A stretch of 64,000 bases of DNA from NCBI RefSeq assembly GCF_900091555.1, contig NZ_FMCX01000001.1, positions 558,001 to 622,000 of the forward strand, read 5' to 3'. Below the pieces are notes generated by a model. That model had not been told where the DNA came from and ran no database searches. It saw nothing but the letters and a program-made list of their open reading frames with translations. This document shows positions 1 to 7,972 of the stretch, piece after piece. This stretch comes from Micromonospora mirobrigensis. Its GTDB lineage: Bacteria; Actinomycetota; Actinomycetes; Mycobacteriales; Micromonosporaceae. Position numbers and translations under genes: made by a program. Position 1 is the first letter of the stretch. The number at the start of each line of letters is the position of its first letter.

Positions 1-1279
1 GCTTGCGGCGGACCAGGTCCAGCCGGGTCAGTGGGGTCTCCACCCCGCCGAGCAGGTCCAGCATCACCCGGGCACCGAACCTGGTGGCCCCGACGCCAAG
101 CCCGGTGAACCCGGCCGCGTACGCCAGCCGCCCGTCGTAGGCGGTGCCGAAGAACGGGCAGAACCGGGTGCAGGTGTCGATCACCCCGCCCCAGGAGTGG
201 CTGAACCTCAGGCCGTCGAGCTGCGGAAAGGTGGTGAAGAAGTGGTCGGCGAGGGCGGCGAAGGTGGCCGCCCGCTGCTCCAGCTCCGGGGCGACCCGGT
301 TGCCGTAGTGGTAGACGGCGTCGTAGCCGCCGAAGAGGATCCGGTCGTCGGCGGTGATCCGGTAGTAGTGGAACTGGTTGCCGACGTCGGCCAGCCCCTG
401 CCGGTTCCGCCAGCCGATCGCCGCGCGCTGCTCGGCGGTCAGCGGCTCGGTCATCAGCGCGTAGTCGTACACCGGGACGATCCAGGCGCGCAGCCGGCGC
501 AGCAGCGGCGGGAAGGCGTTGGTGGCGAGCACCACCTGCCCGGCCCGGACCGCGCCCGGCAGGCCGTCGCGGCCGCCGGCGGTGGTGGCCCGCAGCGCGG
601 CCCCGTCGGCGCGCAGCCCGGTGACCCGGGTGTGCTCGGCGACCCGCACCCCCTCGGCCAGGCAGGCGCGGCGCAGCCCCCAGGCCAGCTTCGCCGGGTC
701 GAGCATGGCCACCCGGTCGCGGTCCCACATCCCACCGAGGTAAGTCGGCGAGGCCACCTCGGCGCGGACCTCGTCGGCGTCGAGCAGCCGCACGTCGTGG
801 CCGTACCGGCGGGCCAGCGCGGCGTCCTCGGCGAGCCCGTCGAGCTGGTAGGGCTGCACGGCGACAGCCAGCTCGCCGGTCCGCTCGAAGTCGCAGTCGA
901 TCCCGTACGCCTCGACGGTCGCGGCGATCGCCGCCAGGTTCTGCCGGCCCAGCCACTCCAGCTCGTCGACCTCGCCGGGGAACCGGTCCACCCCGTTGGC
1001 CAGCCCGTGGGTGAGCGAGGCGGCGCAGAAGCCGCCGTTGCGCCCGGAGGCCGCCCAGCCGCAGGTGCCCGCCTCGACCAGCAGCACGTCCCGGCCGGGA
1101 TCGTCCCGCTTGGCCAGCAGCGCCGCCCAGAGCCCGCTGTAGCCGCCGCCGACCACGAGCAGGTCGGCGGTCTGCTCACCGGTCAGCGGCGGCAGCGGGT
1201 CGGGGCGTTCCGGGCGGTCCAGCCAGTACGGCACGGGCGCGGCGTCGGCCAGCGCCCGGCCGGTATGGGAAAGGGTCAT
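1..1279 (-). CDS. FAD-dependent oxidoreductase (DAO / gamma-glutamylputrescine oxidase-like), 3' end beyond window
   Basis: Flavin-dependent amine or amino-acid oxidoreductase, incomplete because the frame is still open at base 1 (about 426 codons visible). A dinucleotide-binding motif GGGYSG is at residues 44-49 and the acidic residue that binds the FAD ribose at about 69, followed by the SGRNGG segment typical of the DAO/PuuB family. The ATG shares ATGA with the stop of the upstream permease gene, so it is translationally coupled as the last visible gene of the transporter operon. By family and context it probably oxidises the amine imported by the transporter, perhaps a polyamine or its gamma-glutamyl conjugate; the substrate is inferred. 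It is similar to the second oxidoreductase at 7972-9348, so the locus carries two paralogues. Confidence 0.85.
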   Translation of the reverse strand, partial: MTLSHTGRALADAAPVPYWLDRPERPDPLPPLTGEQTADLLVVGGGYSGLWAALLAKRDDPGRDVLLVEAGTCGWAASGRNGGFCAASLTHGLANGVDRFPGEVDELEWLGRQNLAAIAATVEAYGIDCDFERTGELAVAVQPYQLDGLAEDAALARRYGHDVRLLDADEVRAEVASPTYLGGMWDRDRVAMLDPAKLAWGLRRACLAEGVRVAEHTRVTGLRADGAALRATTAGGRDGLPGAVRAGQVVLATNAFPPLLRRLRAWIVPVYDYALMTEPLTAEQRAAIGWRNRQGLADVGNQFHYYRITADDRILFGGYDAVYHYGNRVAPELEQRAATFAALADHFFTTFPQLDGLRFSHSWGGVIDTCTRFCPFFGTAYDGRLAYAAGFTGLGVGATRFGARVMLDLLGGVETPLTRLDLVRRK

Positions 1280-2118
1280 GACGCGCTCTTCGGCGCGCCG
1301 ACGGCCGCCACCGGGGCCGCCAGGGCCGCCCGTCGGGCCCGCCGGCCACGCAGCGAGCTCGCCCCGACCAGCAGCAGCGCGATGGCGAACATCGCCGTGC
1401 CGATCACGTTGACCTGCGGCGGGATGCCCCGCTGGGCGGCACCCCAGACGTACATCGGGAAGGTGACCGTGGTGCCGGCGTTGAAGTTCGTGATGATGAA
1501 GTCGTCGAAGCTCAGCGAGAAGGCGAGCAGCGCGGCGGCCACGATGCCGGGCAGCACCAGCGGCAGGGTGATCCGCCGGAAGGTCTGCCACTCGTTGGCG
1601 TAGAGGTCCATGGCGGCCTCCTCCAGCCGGCTGTCCATGCCGGCCAGCCGCGCCTTCACCGTCACCACCACGAACGAGACGCAGAACATCACGTGCGCGA
1701 TGACGATGGTCCAGAAGCCCTGCGGCACCCCGGCGGCGACGAAGAGGGCGAGCAGCGAGGTGCCCATCACCAGCTCCGGCGTGGCCATCGGCAGGAAGAT
1801 CAGCACGTTGATCCCGGAGCGACCCCGGAACCGGTGCCGGATCAGGGCGAACGCCATCAGGGTGCCGAGCACGGTGGAGACGGCGGTGGCGATGAAACCG
1901 ATCTGCACGCTGCGGACCACGGCGTCGCACATGTCGGAGGTGGCGCACGGGTTACGCCAGTTGTCGAGGGTGAACTCGTGGAAGTCGTACGACAGCCGGC
2001 TGGAGGGGCGGTTGAACGACAGGCCCGCGACCACCAGGATCGGCAGCGACAGGTAGCCGAGCACCAGCAGGGCGACGATCATCACCCACCGGTCGGCCAG
2101 CCAACGGGACAGCCTCAC
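1276..2118 (-). CDS. potC: Polyamine-type ABC transporter permease (PotC/YdcV-like)
   Basis: Inner-membrane permease of a spermidine/putrescine-type importer, 280 aa, the usual length for PotC. About six hydrophobic segments are visible. The cytoplasmic EAA loop that docks on the ATPase reads EAAMDLYANEWQTF and is followed by the usual LPLVLPG. The GTG start overlaps the stop of the preceding permease gene in a GTGA, and its own stop overlaps the next start in an ATGA, so three genes are tightly coupled. The family assignment is firm; the exact amine transported cannot be told from sequence. Confidence 0.9.
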   Translation of the reverse strand: MRLSRWLADRWVMIVALLVLGYLSLPILVVAGLSFNRPSSRLSYDFHEFTLDNWRNPCATSDMCDAVVRSVQIGFIATAVSTVLGTLMAFALIRHRFRGRSGINVLIFLPMATPELVMGTSLLALFVAAGVPQGFWTIVIAHVMFCVSFVVVTVKARLAGMDSRLEEAAMDLYANEWQTFRRITLPLVLPGIVAAALLAFSLSFDDFIITNFNAGTTVTFPMYVWGAAQRGIPPQVNVIGTAMFAIALLLVGASSLRGRRARRAALAAPVAAVGAPKSAS

Positions 2119-3029
2119 AGCACCTCCTCCGTGCCGGCGCGACGCAGGTAGAGGAAGACCACCGCGAGGATCGCCGCCATCAGCAGGAACGACAGCGCCG
2201 CGCCCTGCGGGTAGTCCAGCCGGACCAGGAACGCCGAGTCGATGACGTTGCCGATCATGTACTCGTTGGGCGTACCGAGCAGCTCGGCGTTGATGTAGTC
2301 ACCGGTGGCCGGGATGAAGAAGAGCAGCGTGCCAGCGATCAGGCCGGGCATCGACAGCGGCAGGGTGACCCGGCGGAACGCCGCCCACGAGCTGGCGTAC
2401 AGGTCGCTGGCCGCCTCCAGCAGCCGGGGATCCAGCCGCTCCAGGCTCGCGTAGAGCGGCAGCACCAGGAACGGGAGGAAGTTGTAGGTCAGGCCGAGCA
2501 CCACCGCGAACGGGGTGGCCAGCAGCCGGCCGTCGGCGCCGAGCAGGTGCACGTCGCGCAGCAGCCCGACCAGCCAACCGTTGTCCGACAGGATGGTCTT
2601 CCAGGCCAGGGTGCGGACCAGGAAGCTGGTGAACATCGGCGCGACCACGCAGACCAGCAGCAGGTTCTTCCACCGGCCGGCCTTCTGGGCGATGCCGTAC
2701 GCCAGCGGGTAGCCCATCAGCAGGGCGATCACCAGCGCGATCGCCGAGTAGACGAAGGACCGGACGAAGTGCGGCCAGTACGCCTGCAACGCGTCCGGGT
2801 AGTTGCCGAACGCCCAGGTCAGCGAGTATCCGGTGGAGAGCGAGCCGCTGGGGTCGTAGAGGCTGGCGGCGGCGAGCTGGAGCAGTGGCAGGGCGAAGAA
2901 GAGGAAGAGCCACGCCGCGCCGGGCAGCAGGAGAAGGTAGGGCAGGAGCCGGCGCCGGCCCCGCCGGGGTGCCGGCGGTGGAACCGCCGACTGCCCCGAC
3001 GTGGTCGGTACGTGGGCCAGCGCCGTCAT
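2115..3029 (-). CDS. potB: Polyamine-type ABC transporter permease (PotB/YdcU-like)
   Basis: First permease subunit of the importer, 304 aa. A proline- and arginine-rich cytoplasmic N-terminus of about 30 residues precedes the first membrane helix (LLPYLLLLPGAAWLFLFF). The EAA loop EAASDLYASSWAAF is present, with LPLSMPG after it. The ATG is preceded by GGGAGG about eight bases upstream. It lies 58 bp after the ATPase gene, the only real gap in the operon, and overlaps the next permease by GTGA. It should pair with the 1276-2118 product to form the channel. The substrate is inferred from family. Confidence 0.9.
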   Translation of the reverse strand: MTALAHVPTTSGQSAVPPPAPRRGRRRLLPYLLLLPGAAWLFLFFALPLLQLAAASLYDPSGSLSTGYSLTWAFGNYPDALQAYWPHFVRSFVYSAIALVIALLMGYPLAYGIAQKAGRWKNLLLVCVVAPMFTSFLVRTLAWKTILSDNGWLVGLLRDVHLLGADGRLLATPFAVVLGLTYNFLPFLVLPLYASLERLDPRLLEAASDLYASSWAAFRRVTLPLSMPGLIAGTLLFFIPATGDYINAELLGTPNEYMIGNVIDSAFLVRLDYPQGAALSFLLMAAILAVVFLYLRRAGTEEVL

Positions 3030-3087
3030 TGCAGGGCCTCCCCTGTTCGCGACTGCGGGGCTCGCAGACCCGGCTCACTCCTCGCGC

Positions 3088-4272
3088 TCACGACAGAGCC
3101 CCGACCGGGGGCTGCTCGTCGAGCAGCGGCGTGGTGCGGTCGGAGTCGGCGCCGGCCTCCCGGGGCAGCAGGAAGGCGTGCCGCGCGTCCCAGTGCGCCA
3201 CCACCGGGGCGCCCACCGGGAGCTGCCGACCGGCGCCGGTGTTGGCCACGAAGGCGCTGATCTCGCTGCCCCAGCCGGTCCGGATCAGGTACTGCGTGCT
3301 CACCCCCACGTAGGAGGCGTCGGTGACGACCCCCTCGACGTGCTGGTGACCACTGGGAACCTGGGCGACGGAGTCGACCAGGTGCAGCTTCTCCGGGCGT
3401 ACTCCCAGGTAGACCGGACCGCGGTCGGTCCGCGCCCGGTCGGCGGGCACCGAGAAGCGGACGCCGTGGGCGGTGACCGGCACGTCGGTGCCGGCGCTGC
3501 CCGCGGCCTCGCCGGCCAGCAGGTTGGACTGGCCGAGGAAGTTCGCCACGAACGCGGTCGCCGGATATTCGTAGAGGTCGGCGGGGGCGCCGAGCTGCTC
3601 GATCCGGCCGGCGTTCATCACCGCGACGGTGTCGGCCATGGTCATGGCCTCCTCCTGGTCGTGGGTGACGTGCACGAAGGTGATGCCGACCTCGGTCTGG
3701 ATCCGCTTCAACTCGATCTGCATCTGCCGGCGCAGCTTCAGGTCGAGCGCGCCGAGCGGCTCGTCCAGCAGCAGCACCTGCGGGTGGTTGATCAGGGCCC
3801 GGGCCAGCGCGACGCGTTGCTGCTGCCCGCCGGAGAGCTGGGCCGGCCTGCGCCGGCCGTACCCTTCGAGCTGCACCAGGGCGAGCATCCGGTCGACCTG
3901 CTCGGTGACCTTGCGGATGCCGCGCCGGCGCAGCCCGAAGGCCACGTTCTCGTGGATGTCCAGGTGCGGGAAGAGCGCGTAGCTCTGGAACACGGTGTTC
4001 ACCGGCCGCTTGTACGGCCGGAGCCGGGCGATGTCCCGGTCGCCGAGCAGCACCTGCCCGCTGGTCGGCTCCTCCAGCCCGGCGATCATCCGTAGCGTGG
4101 TGGTCTTGCCGCAGCCGGAGGCGCCGAGCAGGGCGAAGAAGGAGCCCTGCGGGATGGTCAGGCTGAGGTCGTCGACCGCGGTGAAGATGCCGAACCGCTT
4201 GGTCAGGTTGGCCAGCCTCAGGTCGCCGGCCGGGGTGTCGCGTTCCTGTGCCTTCGCGCCCATCTGCCTCAC
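3088..4272 (-). CDS. potA: ABC transporter ATP-binding protein (PotA-like)
   Basis: ATPase that drives the polyamine-type importer, 394 aa. Walker A is GASGCGKT at residues 50-57, the signature is LSGGQQQR, and Walker B reads [13 protein letters not shown] regulatory TOBE-type extension follows ([10 protein letters not shown] and onward), as in PotA. The annotated start is a GTG whose bases overlap the stop of the binding-protein gene (GTGA); an ATG three codons downstream, preceded by GAGG, is equally plausible. It is the second gene of the operon, between the solute-binding protein and the permeases. The family call is certain, the substrate inferred. Confidence 0.92.
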   Translation of the reverse strand: MRQMGAKAQERDTPAGDLRLANLTKRFGIFTAVDDLSLTIPQGSFFALLGASGCGKTTTLRMIAGLEEPTSGQVLLGDRDIARLRPYKRPVNTVFQSYALFPHLDIHENVAFGLRRRGIRKVTEQVDRMLALVQLEGYGRRRPAQLSGGQQQRVALARALINHPQVLLLDEPLGALDLKLRRQMQIELKRIQTEVGITFVHVTHDQEEAMTMADTVAVMNAGRIEQLGAPADLYEYPATAFVANFLGQSNLLAGEAAGSAGTDVPVTAHGVRFSVPADRARTDRGPVYLGVRPEKLHLVDSVAQVPSGHQHVEGVVTDASYVGVSTQYLIRTGWGSEISAFVANTGAGRQLPVGAPVVAHWDARHAFLLPREAGADSDRTTPLLDEQPPVGALS

Positions 4273-5453
4273 GCCCCGATGACCTGCTGGAACTTGGTTT
4301 CGTACTCCTTCTCCTGCTTCTCGTCCAGGGCCATGAAGACCTTGGACTTCGACAGGATCCCCTCGTCGGGGAAGATCAGCGGGTTGGCGGCCAGCTCCGG
4401 GTCGATCTTCTCCATCTCGGCCTGCGCGCCCTTGACGGGGCAGATGTAGTTGACGAACGCGGCCAGCTTCGCGGCCACCGCCGGCTCGTAGTAGTAGTTG
4501 ATCAGCTCTTCGGCGTTGGCCTTGTGGGTGGCCTTGTTCGGCACGAGCATGTTGTCCGACCAGAGCATCACGCCGGAGTCGGGCACCACGAACTTGATCT
4601 TCTCGTCCTCGAAGCCCAGCTGGATCACGTCACCGGACCAGCCGATGCAGGCGGCGATGTCACCCTTGGCCAGCTCCGGCGCGTAGTCGTTGCCGGTGAA
4701 CTTGCGGATCTGCTTGCTGTCGACGGCCTTCTTGAGCTTGTTGAGCGCGTCGTCGAACTGGGCGGCGGTGAAGTTCGCCGGGTCGTGCCCGTTCGACTGG
4801 AGCAGCAGGCCCATGGTGTCGCGCATCTCCGACAGCGCGGTCACCTTGCCCTTCAGGTCGGGGCGGGTGAGCAGCTCGTCGACGGTGCGGATCTCCTTGG
4901 TCACCTTGGCGTTGTAGGCCAGACCGGCCAGACCGGACTGCCACGGGACGGCGAGCTGGTTGTCGGAGTCGAAGGAGCGGTTGCGCAGCGAGGGGAGCAG
5001 GTTCGCCTCGACGTTCGGGATCTTGGCCTTGTCCAGCTTCTGGATCCAGCCGAGCCGGATCATCCGGGCGGCCATCCAGTCGGTGAGCACCATGATGTCG
5101 CGGCCGGTGCTCTGACAGCCGGCCAGCTGGTTCTGCACCTTGCCGAAGAACTCGTTGTTGTCGTTGACGTCCTCGGTGTACGTCACCTGGATGCCCGACC
5201 TGGCGATGAACGCGTCCAGTGTGGGGCGCTTCGACTCGTCCTTCTCGTCGACGTCCATGTACTGCGGCCAGTTCGAGAAGGCCAGCTTCTTCTCCGTGGC
5301 GGACACGTCGTCGCTCTTGCAGCCGGCCTCGGTCTGCTGGGCGCCCTTCGTGCCGCAGCCCGCGAGCGTGCCACCCGCGGCGAGCAGCGCGGCGGAACCG
5401 AGAGTGCCGGTGAGCAGACCACGCCGAGTGAGGGATCGGTGGGGACTACGCAT
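4269..5453 (-). CDS. potD: Polyamine-type extracellular solute-binding lipoprotein (PotD-like)
   Basis: Substrate-capture protein of the importer, 394 aa. The N-terminus RSLTRRGLLTGTLGSAALLA is a twin-arginine-like signal ending in a lipobox LAGC, with Cys33 as the likely lipidated residue, so it should sit on the outer face of the membrane. The rest matches bacterial spermidine/putrescine-binding proteins (for example FSNWPQYMD early and GWSGDVIQLG later). I chose the ATG at 5453 rather than a longer frame because AGGAG lies seven bases upstream and the signal peptide begins there. First gene of the leftward operon, divergent from the Lrp-type regulator gene. Confidence 0.9.
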   Translation of the reverse strand: MRSPHRSLTRRGLLTGTLGSAALLAAGGTLAGCGTKGAQQTEAGCKSDDVSATEKKLAFSNWPQYMDVDEKDESKRPTLDAFIARSGIQVTYTEDVNDNNEFFGKVQNQLAGCQSTGRDIMVLTDWMAARMIRLGWIQKLDKAKIPNVEANLLPSLRNRSFDSDNQLAVPWQSGLAGLAYNAKVTKEIRTVDELLTRPDLKGKVTALSEMRDTMGLLLQSNGHDPANFTAAQFDDALNKLKKAVDSKQIRKFTGNDYAPELAKGDIAACIGWSGDVIQLGFEDEKIKFVVPDSGVMLWSDNMLVPNKATHKANAEELINYYYEPAVAAKLAAFVNYICPVKGAQAEMEKIDPELAANPLIFPDEGILSKSKVFMALDEKQEKEYETKFQQVIGA

Positions 5454-5662
5454 GTGACGACTCCTAGGGGGGTCATCGTCGGCGGCGGGACGGGGGTGGC
5501 GCGCCGGCGGGAGGGTCTTCAGGCGATGGACGACTGATCCTGACATGAGGTGACCTCGCTTACAAGGGATTCCGTTGCGGGAATAGCCCTTGGCCACGGA
5601 TTACGGCAGACTGCGCCAACGCACTACGCTCGGCACGGAGATTCGGACACCGGGAGCGGACC
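5454..5662. promoter_or_regulatory. Divergent promoter region between potD and the Lrp gene, with a candidate operator
   Basis: The 209 bp between two divergent operons must hold both promoters. At 5567-5578 is GGATTCCGTTGC; it forms part of a dyad with 5-bp arms, ATTCC at 5569-5573 and GGAAT at 5580-5584. A near copy, GGATTCCGTCGC, occurs at 6179-6190 just before the aminotransferase gene. Lrp/AsnC proteins bind imperfect dyads near their own genes, so this is a candidate site, by inference. I could not place -10 and -35 boxes with confidence. Confidence 0.45.
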
Positions 5663-6175
5663 ATGGTCGTACGGCAACAGGAGAGCGGCAACGGCGGTCG
5701 CCGCGTCACGGTGCGTGAAGGTTCCAGTCACGCACTGCTCGACGACGTGGCGAAGCAGATCATCGAGCAGTTGCAGGAGGACGGCCGCCGCCCGTACGCG
5801 ACGATCGGCAAGGCCGTCGGGCTCTCCGAGGCGGCCGTGCGCCAGCGGGTGCAGCGGCTGCTGGACGCCGGGGTGATGCAGATCGTCGCCGTCACCGACC
5901 CGCTCCAACTGGGCTTCCCCCGCCAGGCCATGGTGGGCCTGCGCACCGACGGCGACCTGGAGGCCGTCGCCGACCGGCTGGCCGACATCGACGAGATCGA
6001 CTACGTGGTGATCACCGCCGGCTCCTTCGACCTGCTGGCCGAGGTGGTGTGCCGCAACGACGCGCACCTGCTGGAGATCCTCCAGCGGCTGCGGGCGGTT
6101 CCCGGCGTGCTCGCCACCGAGGCGTTCGTGTACCTCAAGCTGCGCAAGCAGACCTACACCTGGGGCACCGCCTGA
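5663..6175 (+). CDS. Lrp/AsnC family transcriptional regulator
   Basis: DNA-binding regulator of 170 aa. After about 25 low-complexity residues comes a helix-turn-helix at about 35-75 (PYATIGKAVGLSEAAVRQR), then a RAM/AsnC ligand-sensing and oligomerisation domain (about 90-160) with the typical GSFDLLAEVVC strand. It is transcribed away from the transporter operon and lies directly upstream of the aminotransferase gene, so it most likely controls one or both arms in response to the amine or a catabolite. The start has a GGGAGCGGA ribosome-binding site. The effector is unknown; whether it activates or represses cannot be told from sequence. Confidence 0.9.
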   Translation: MVVRQQESGNGGRRVTVREGSSHALLDDVAKQIIEQLQEDGRRPYATIGKAVGLSEAAVRQRVQRLLDAGVMQIVAVTDPLQLGFPRQAMVGLRTDGDLEAVADRLADIDEIDYVVITAGSFDLLAEVVCRNDAHLLEILQRLRAVPGVLATEAFVYLKLRKQTYTWGTA

Positions 6176-6178
6176 TAC

Positions 6179-6217
6179 GGATTCCGTCGCAGGCTTTTAT
6201 CTGGACCACTAATTCCG
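6179..6217. promoter_or_regulatory. Candidate Lrp-type operator before the aminotransferase gene
   Basis: GGATTCCGTCGC at 6179-6190 matches the motif in the potD/lrp divergent region at 11 of 12 positions, and a second ATTCCG follows at 6212-6217. This 151-bp gap is one of the few places in the rightward operon with room for a promoter. The function is inferred from repetition and position only. Confidence 0.35.
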
Positions 6218-6326
6218 AAGCCTGGTGAATCAATGGCACTTGCTTTCGCGGGTCGGACTGTGCGATAACCGTGGGCAGAGCGGCCGGTGCCACCCCCAGA
6301 CCGGCCCGATACCCGATGGGGCTGAC

Positions 6327-7673
6327 ATGGCCAACGCCACCGACCACCTCTGGATGCACTTCACCCGGATGGCGAGCTACGCCGACGGGGAGGTGCCGAC
6401 CATCGTGCGCGGCGAGGGCGCGTACGTCTGGGACTCCCAGGGCCGCCGCTACCTCGACGGGCTCGCCGGCCTCTTCGTCGTCAACGCCGGCCACGGCCGC
6501 ACCGAACTCGCCGAGGCCGCCGCCAAGCAGGCCGCCGAACTGGCGTACTTCCCCCTCTGGTCGTACGCCCACCCGACCGCCGTCGAGCTGGCCGAGAAGG
6601 TCGCCTCGCTCGCCCCCGGCGACCTCAACCGGGTCTTCTTCACCACCGGCGGCTCGGAGGCCGTCGAGGCGGCGTGGAAGCTGGCCCGGGCCTACTTCAA
6701 GCGCACCGGCCAGCCCAACAAGCACAAGGTGGTCAGCCGGTACATCGCCTACCACGGCACCTCGATGGGCGCGCTGTCGATCACCGGCCTGCCCGGCATC
6801 AAGAGCGACTTCGAGCCGCTGGTGCCCGGCGGCATCAAGGTGCCGAACACCAACTTCTACCGCGCCCCCGAGCACGGCGACTCCGCGGAGGCGTTCGGCC
6901 GCTGGGCCGCCGAGGAGATCGGCCGGGCCATCGAGCGGGAGGGGCCGGACACCGTCGCCGCGGTCTTCCTGGAGCCGGTGCAGAACTCCGGCGGCTGCTT
7001 CCCGCCGCCGCCCGGCTACTTCGAGCGGGTCCGGGAGATCTGCGACGCGTACGACGTGCTGCTCGTCTCCGACGAGGTGATCTGCTCCTGGGGTCGGCTG
7101 GGCGAGTACTTCGGCGCCGTGCGCTACGGCTACCAGCCCGACATCATCACCACCGCCAAGGGCATCACCTCCGGCTACGCCCCGCTCGGCGCGATGATCG
7201 CCAGCGAGCGGCTGATGGAGCCGTTCCTCACCGAGACCGGCATGTTCGCCCACGGGGTGACCTTCGGCGGCCACCCGGTTTCCTGCGCGGTCGCCCTGGC
7301 CAACCTGGAGGTCTTCGCCCGCGAGGACCTGGTCGGGCACGTCCGGGCCAACGAGGACGCCTTCCGGTCCACCCTGGAGAAGCTCAACGACCTGCCGATC
7401 GTCGGTGACGTCCGGGGCGACGGCTACTTCTACGGCATCGAACTGGTCAAGGACAAGACCACCCGGGAGACCTTCGACGAGGCCGAGTCGGAACGGCTGC
7501 TGCGCGGCTTCCTCTCCACCGCGCTGTTCCAGGCCGGCCTCTACTGCCGGGCCGACGACCGGGGCGACCCGGTGGTGCAGCTCGCCCCGCCGCTGATCTC
7601 CGAGCAGCAGCAGTTCGACGAGATCGAGCAGATCCTCCGCTCGGTGCTGACCGAGGCATGGTCGCGCCTCTGA
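6327..7673 (+). CDS. Class III aminotransferase (putrescine/GABA/omega-amine type)
   Basis: PLP-dependent aminotransferase of 448 aa, probably moving an amino group from a diamine or omega-amino acid to pyruvate or a 2-oxoacid. Seen: the GSEAVEAAWKLAR cofactor segment, the YHGTSMGALS stretch, Asp249 in LVSDEV, which should contact the pyridine nitrogen, and the Schiff-base Lys278 in TTAKGITSGYAPLG. The open frame extends 34 codons upstream, but the ATG at 6327, preceded by GATGGGG, gives the usual family N-terminus. Located between the Lrp-type regulator and an FAD oxidoreductase, it fits amine catabolism. It could instead act on another omega-amine such as beta-alanine. Confidence 0.88.
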   Translation: MANATDHLWMHFTRMASYADGEVPTIVRGEGAYVWDSQGRRYLDGLAGLFVVNAGHGRTELAEAAAKQAAELAYFPLWSYAHPTAVELAEKVASLAPGDLNRVFFTTGGSEAVEAAWKLARAYFKRTGQPNKHKVVSRYIAYHGTSMGALSITGLPGIKSDFEPLVPGGIKVPNTNFYRAPEHGDSAEAFGRWAAEEIGRAIEREGPDTVAAVFLEPVQNSGGCFPPPPGYFERVREICDAYDVLLVSDEVICSWGRLGEYFGAVRYGYQPDIITTAKGITSGYAPLGAMIASERLMEPFLTETGMFAHGVTFGGHPVSCAVALANLEVFAREDLVGHVRANEDAFRSTLEKLNDLPIVGDVRGDGYFYGIELVKDKTTRETFDEAESERLLRGFLSTALFQAGLYCRADDRGDPVVQLAPPLISEQQQFDEIEQILRSVLTEAWSRL

Positions 7674-7972
7674 CCGGCGGCCCAGCAGCGGGCGGGGCCG
7701 GGACCCACGGCGACGGGTCCGGGCCCCGCCCTTCCGGCACCCCGGCCGCCGGGCCCGTCGGCGGCACCGAGCGGGCCCGGGTACGCCGACTGCCCGACCT
7801 CGCCGTCGGCGACCGGAGCGCCCTGCACGCCGTGCTCGACGCCGGCCGGGTCGCCCACCTGGCCATCGCCGACGGCCCGGTCTGGGCCGGCGTGGTGTCG
7901 GTCGTCGAGGCGTACGGCACCCCGCGGCCCGACCCGAGGCTGCGCCACGACCTGCCCCCAGCGGAGTGGTGA
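7658..7972 (+). pseudogene. Internally deleted remnant of a pyridoxamine-5'-phosphate-oxidase-like flavin-binding protein
   Basis: An open frame of 104 codons that overlaps the aminotransferase 3' end and the next start (TGATG). Residues 38-74 (RVRRLPDLAVGDRSALHAVL and on to the GRVAHLAIADG stretch) match, as I recall the family, the N-terminus of actinobacterial split-barrel flavin/nucleotide-binding proteins. The next residues (PVWAGVVSVVEAYGTPRPDP) match their C-terminal end. The 100 or more residues between, which form the barrel and cofactor site, are missing, so it looks like an in-frame deletion. The first 36 residues are Gly/Pro-rich and may not be translated. Alternatively it is a real small protein of unknown role. 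It may survive because it couples translation to the oxidoreductase. Confidence 0.55.

Noticed and set aside
454..1179. A 241-codon frame within the first oxidoreductase
   Set aside because: The +1 frame of the same strand carries the FAD motif and the start coupled to the permease stop; this one is Trp/Arg/Ser-rich noise.
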